NCBI GenBank assembly: GCA_031284665.1
Contig: JAITXR010000083.1
Coordinates: 1-6,222 of the forward strand
Source: Paludibacter sp.
GTDB taxonomy: Bacteria; Bacteroidota; Bacteroidia; Bacteroidales; Paludibacteraceae
Length of the DNA stretch: 6,222 bases
Direction of reading: 5' to 3'
The notes under the pieces were generated by a model. That model had not been told where the DNA came from. It made no database searches and saw nothing but the letters and a program-made list of their open reading frames with translations. This document shows positions 6,021 to 6,222 of the stretch, piece after piece; position 1 is the first letter of the stretch; the number at the start of each line of letters is the position of its first letter. Both the position numbers and the translations under genes were made by a program.

Positions 6021-6040
6021 AATCCACGAATCCACGAATT
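6021..6040. repeat. 8-bp tandem repeat AATCCACG x2
   Basis: AATCCACG occurs at 6021-6028 and 6029-6036, followed by AAT. Small intergenic repeat with no evident function; it shares the CACGAA theme with the stem-loop at 1430-1456. Confidence 0.5.
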
Positions 6041-6123
6041 ATTCATTTGTAACTATTCGCACATTCGCGGCATAAGGTAAAGATTATTTGTGGACGTCCC
6101 CTTAGGTAATTGCGGGGCAAAAT

Positions 6124-6222
6124 TTATTGTCGCCAAGCATTTATTTTCTGTTTCGGATTAAGCGGAAAGACCAATACACTATCATCAGAAATATCCACAT
6201 AAGCAACGTCATTCCCCAAGTT
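6124..6222 (-). CDS. 3' end of an unidentified gene entering from the right
   Basis: On the minus strand the frame is open from the window edge for 32 codons to a TAA at 6124-6126. It reads NLGNDVAYVDISDDSVLVFP and then LNPKQKINAWRQ. The composition is that of a normal soluble protein and the frame has no internal stop, while the sequence beyond it looks intergenic. The fragment is too short to name a family. It would be convergent with the glutaminyl cyclase gene. An open run of this length can also occur by chance. Confidence 0.5.
   Translation of the reverse strand, partial: NLGNDVAYVDISDDSVLVFPLNPKQKINAWRQ

Larger units (their letters stand above)
5841..6123. other. Gene-free convergent intergenic region
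   Basis: These 283 bases separate the glutaminyl cyclase gene from the minus-strand gene end at 6124. I found no open frame of note and no convincing terminator. A bulged pairing of AACG...GGG (about 5843-5855) with CCCGTT (about 5871-5876) lies just after the stop codon but lacks a T-run. The region contains the two short repeats listed separately. Confidence 0.6.

Noticed and set aside
6088..6119. CCCC/GGGG hairpin as a terminator of the partial minus-strand gene
   Set aside because: The stem is only four base pairs with a loop of about 12 bases and no T-run on the minus strand.
1..6222. CRISPR array, tRNA or rRNA
   Set aside because: No regularly spaced identical repeats with unique spacers and no tRNA or rRNA signature were seen on either strand; the 33-bp phased motif lacks full repeats.

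Overview
The window looks like a piece of an AT-rich chromosome from the Bacteroidota, probably Bacteroidales-like. This rests on gene content (a long QueA, a DUF2027-type Smr protein, a NatB-like permease and a type II glutaminyl cyclase lipoprotein), on start codons preceded by A-rich leaders without Shine-Dalgarno sequences, and on a -7 motif of the Bacteroides type (TAnnTTTG) upstream of queA. Species cannot be told from the sequence alone.

Layout, left to right: queA (minus strand, 30-1229) encodes a queuosine tRNA-modification enzyme. A 268-bp divergent intergenic region follows, with a -7-like box, a short AT-rich direct repeat and an 8-bp stem-loop. An Smr-domain protein (plus, 1498-2568) comes next, then a 97-bp gap with short tandem repeats, then the permease half of an ABC-2/NatB-type exporter (plus, 2666-3985) with no ATPase gene in view. 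A small IS200-like/REP-associated tyrosine transposase (plus, 4128-4583) lies between two arms of about 79 bp that are gap-free inverted copies of each other. The right arm runs into a tandem duplication. A segment containing the repeat, the leader and the first codons of the next gene occurs twice (4622-4736 and 4738-4879). Only the second copy leads into the full gene, an M28-family glutaminyl-peptide cyclotransferase lipoprotein (plus, 4857-5840). The last 382 bp hold a gene-free stretch with short repeats and the 3' end of a gene entering on the minus strand (6124-6222).

The housekeeping genes do not form an obvious single pathway or operon: gaps are 97-273 bp and filled with repeats. The most notable part is 3986-4879. 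There, a single-strand-type transposase gene, unusually long colinear inverted arms and a duplicated gene front with a vestigial start codon suggest repeat-driven remodelling of the upstream region of the glutaminyl cyclase gene. I see no CRISPR array, rRNA, tRNA or recognisable defence system. Nothing here clearly amounts to an undescribed multi-gene system.
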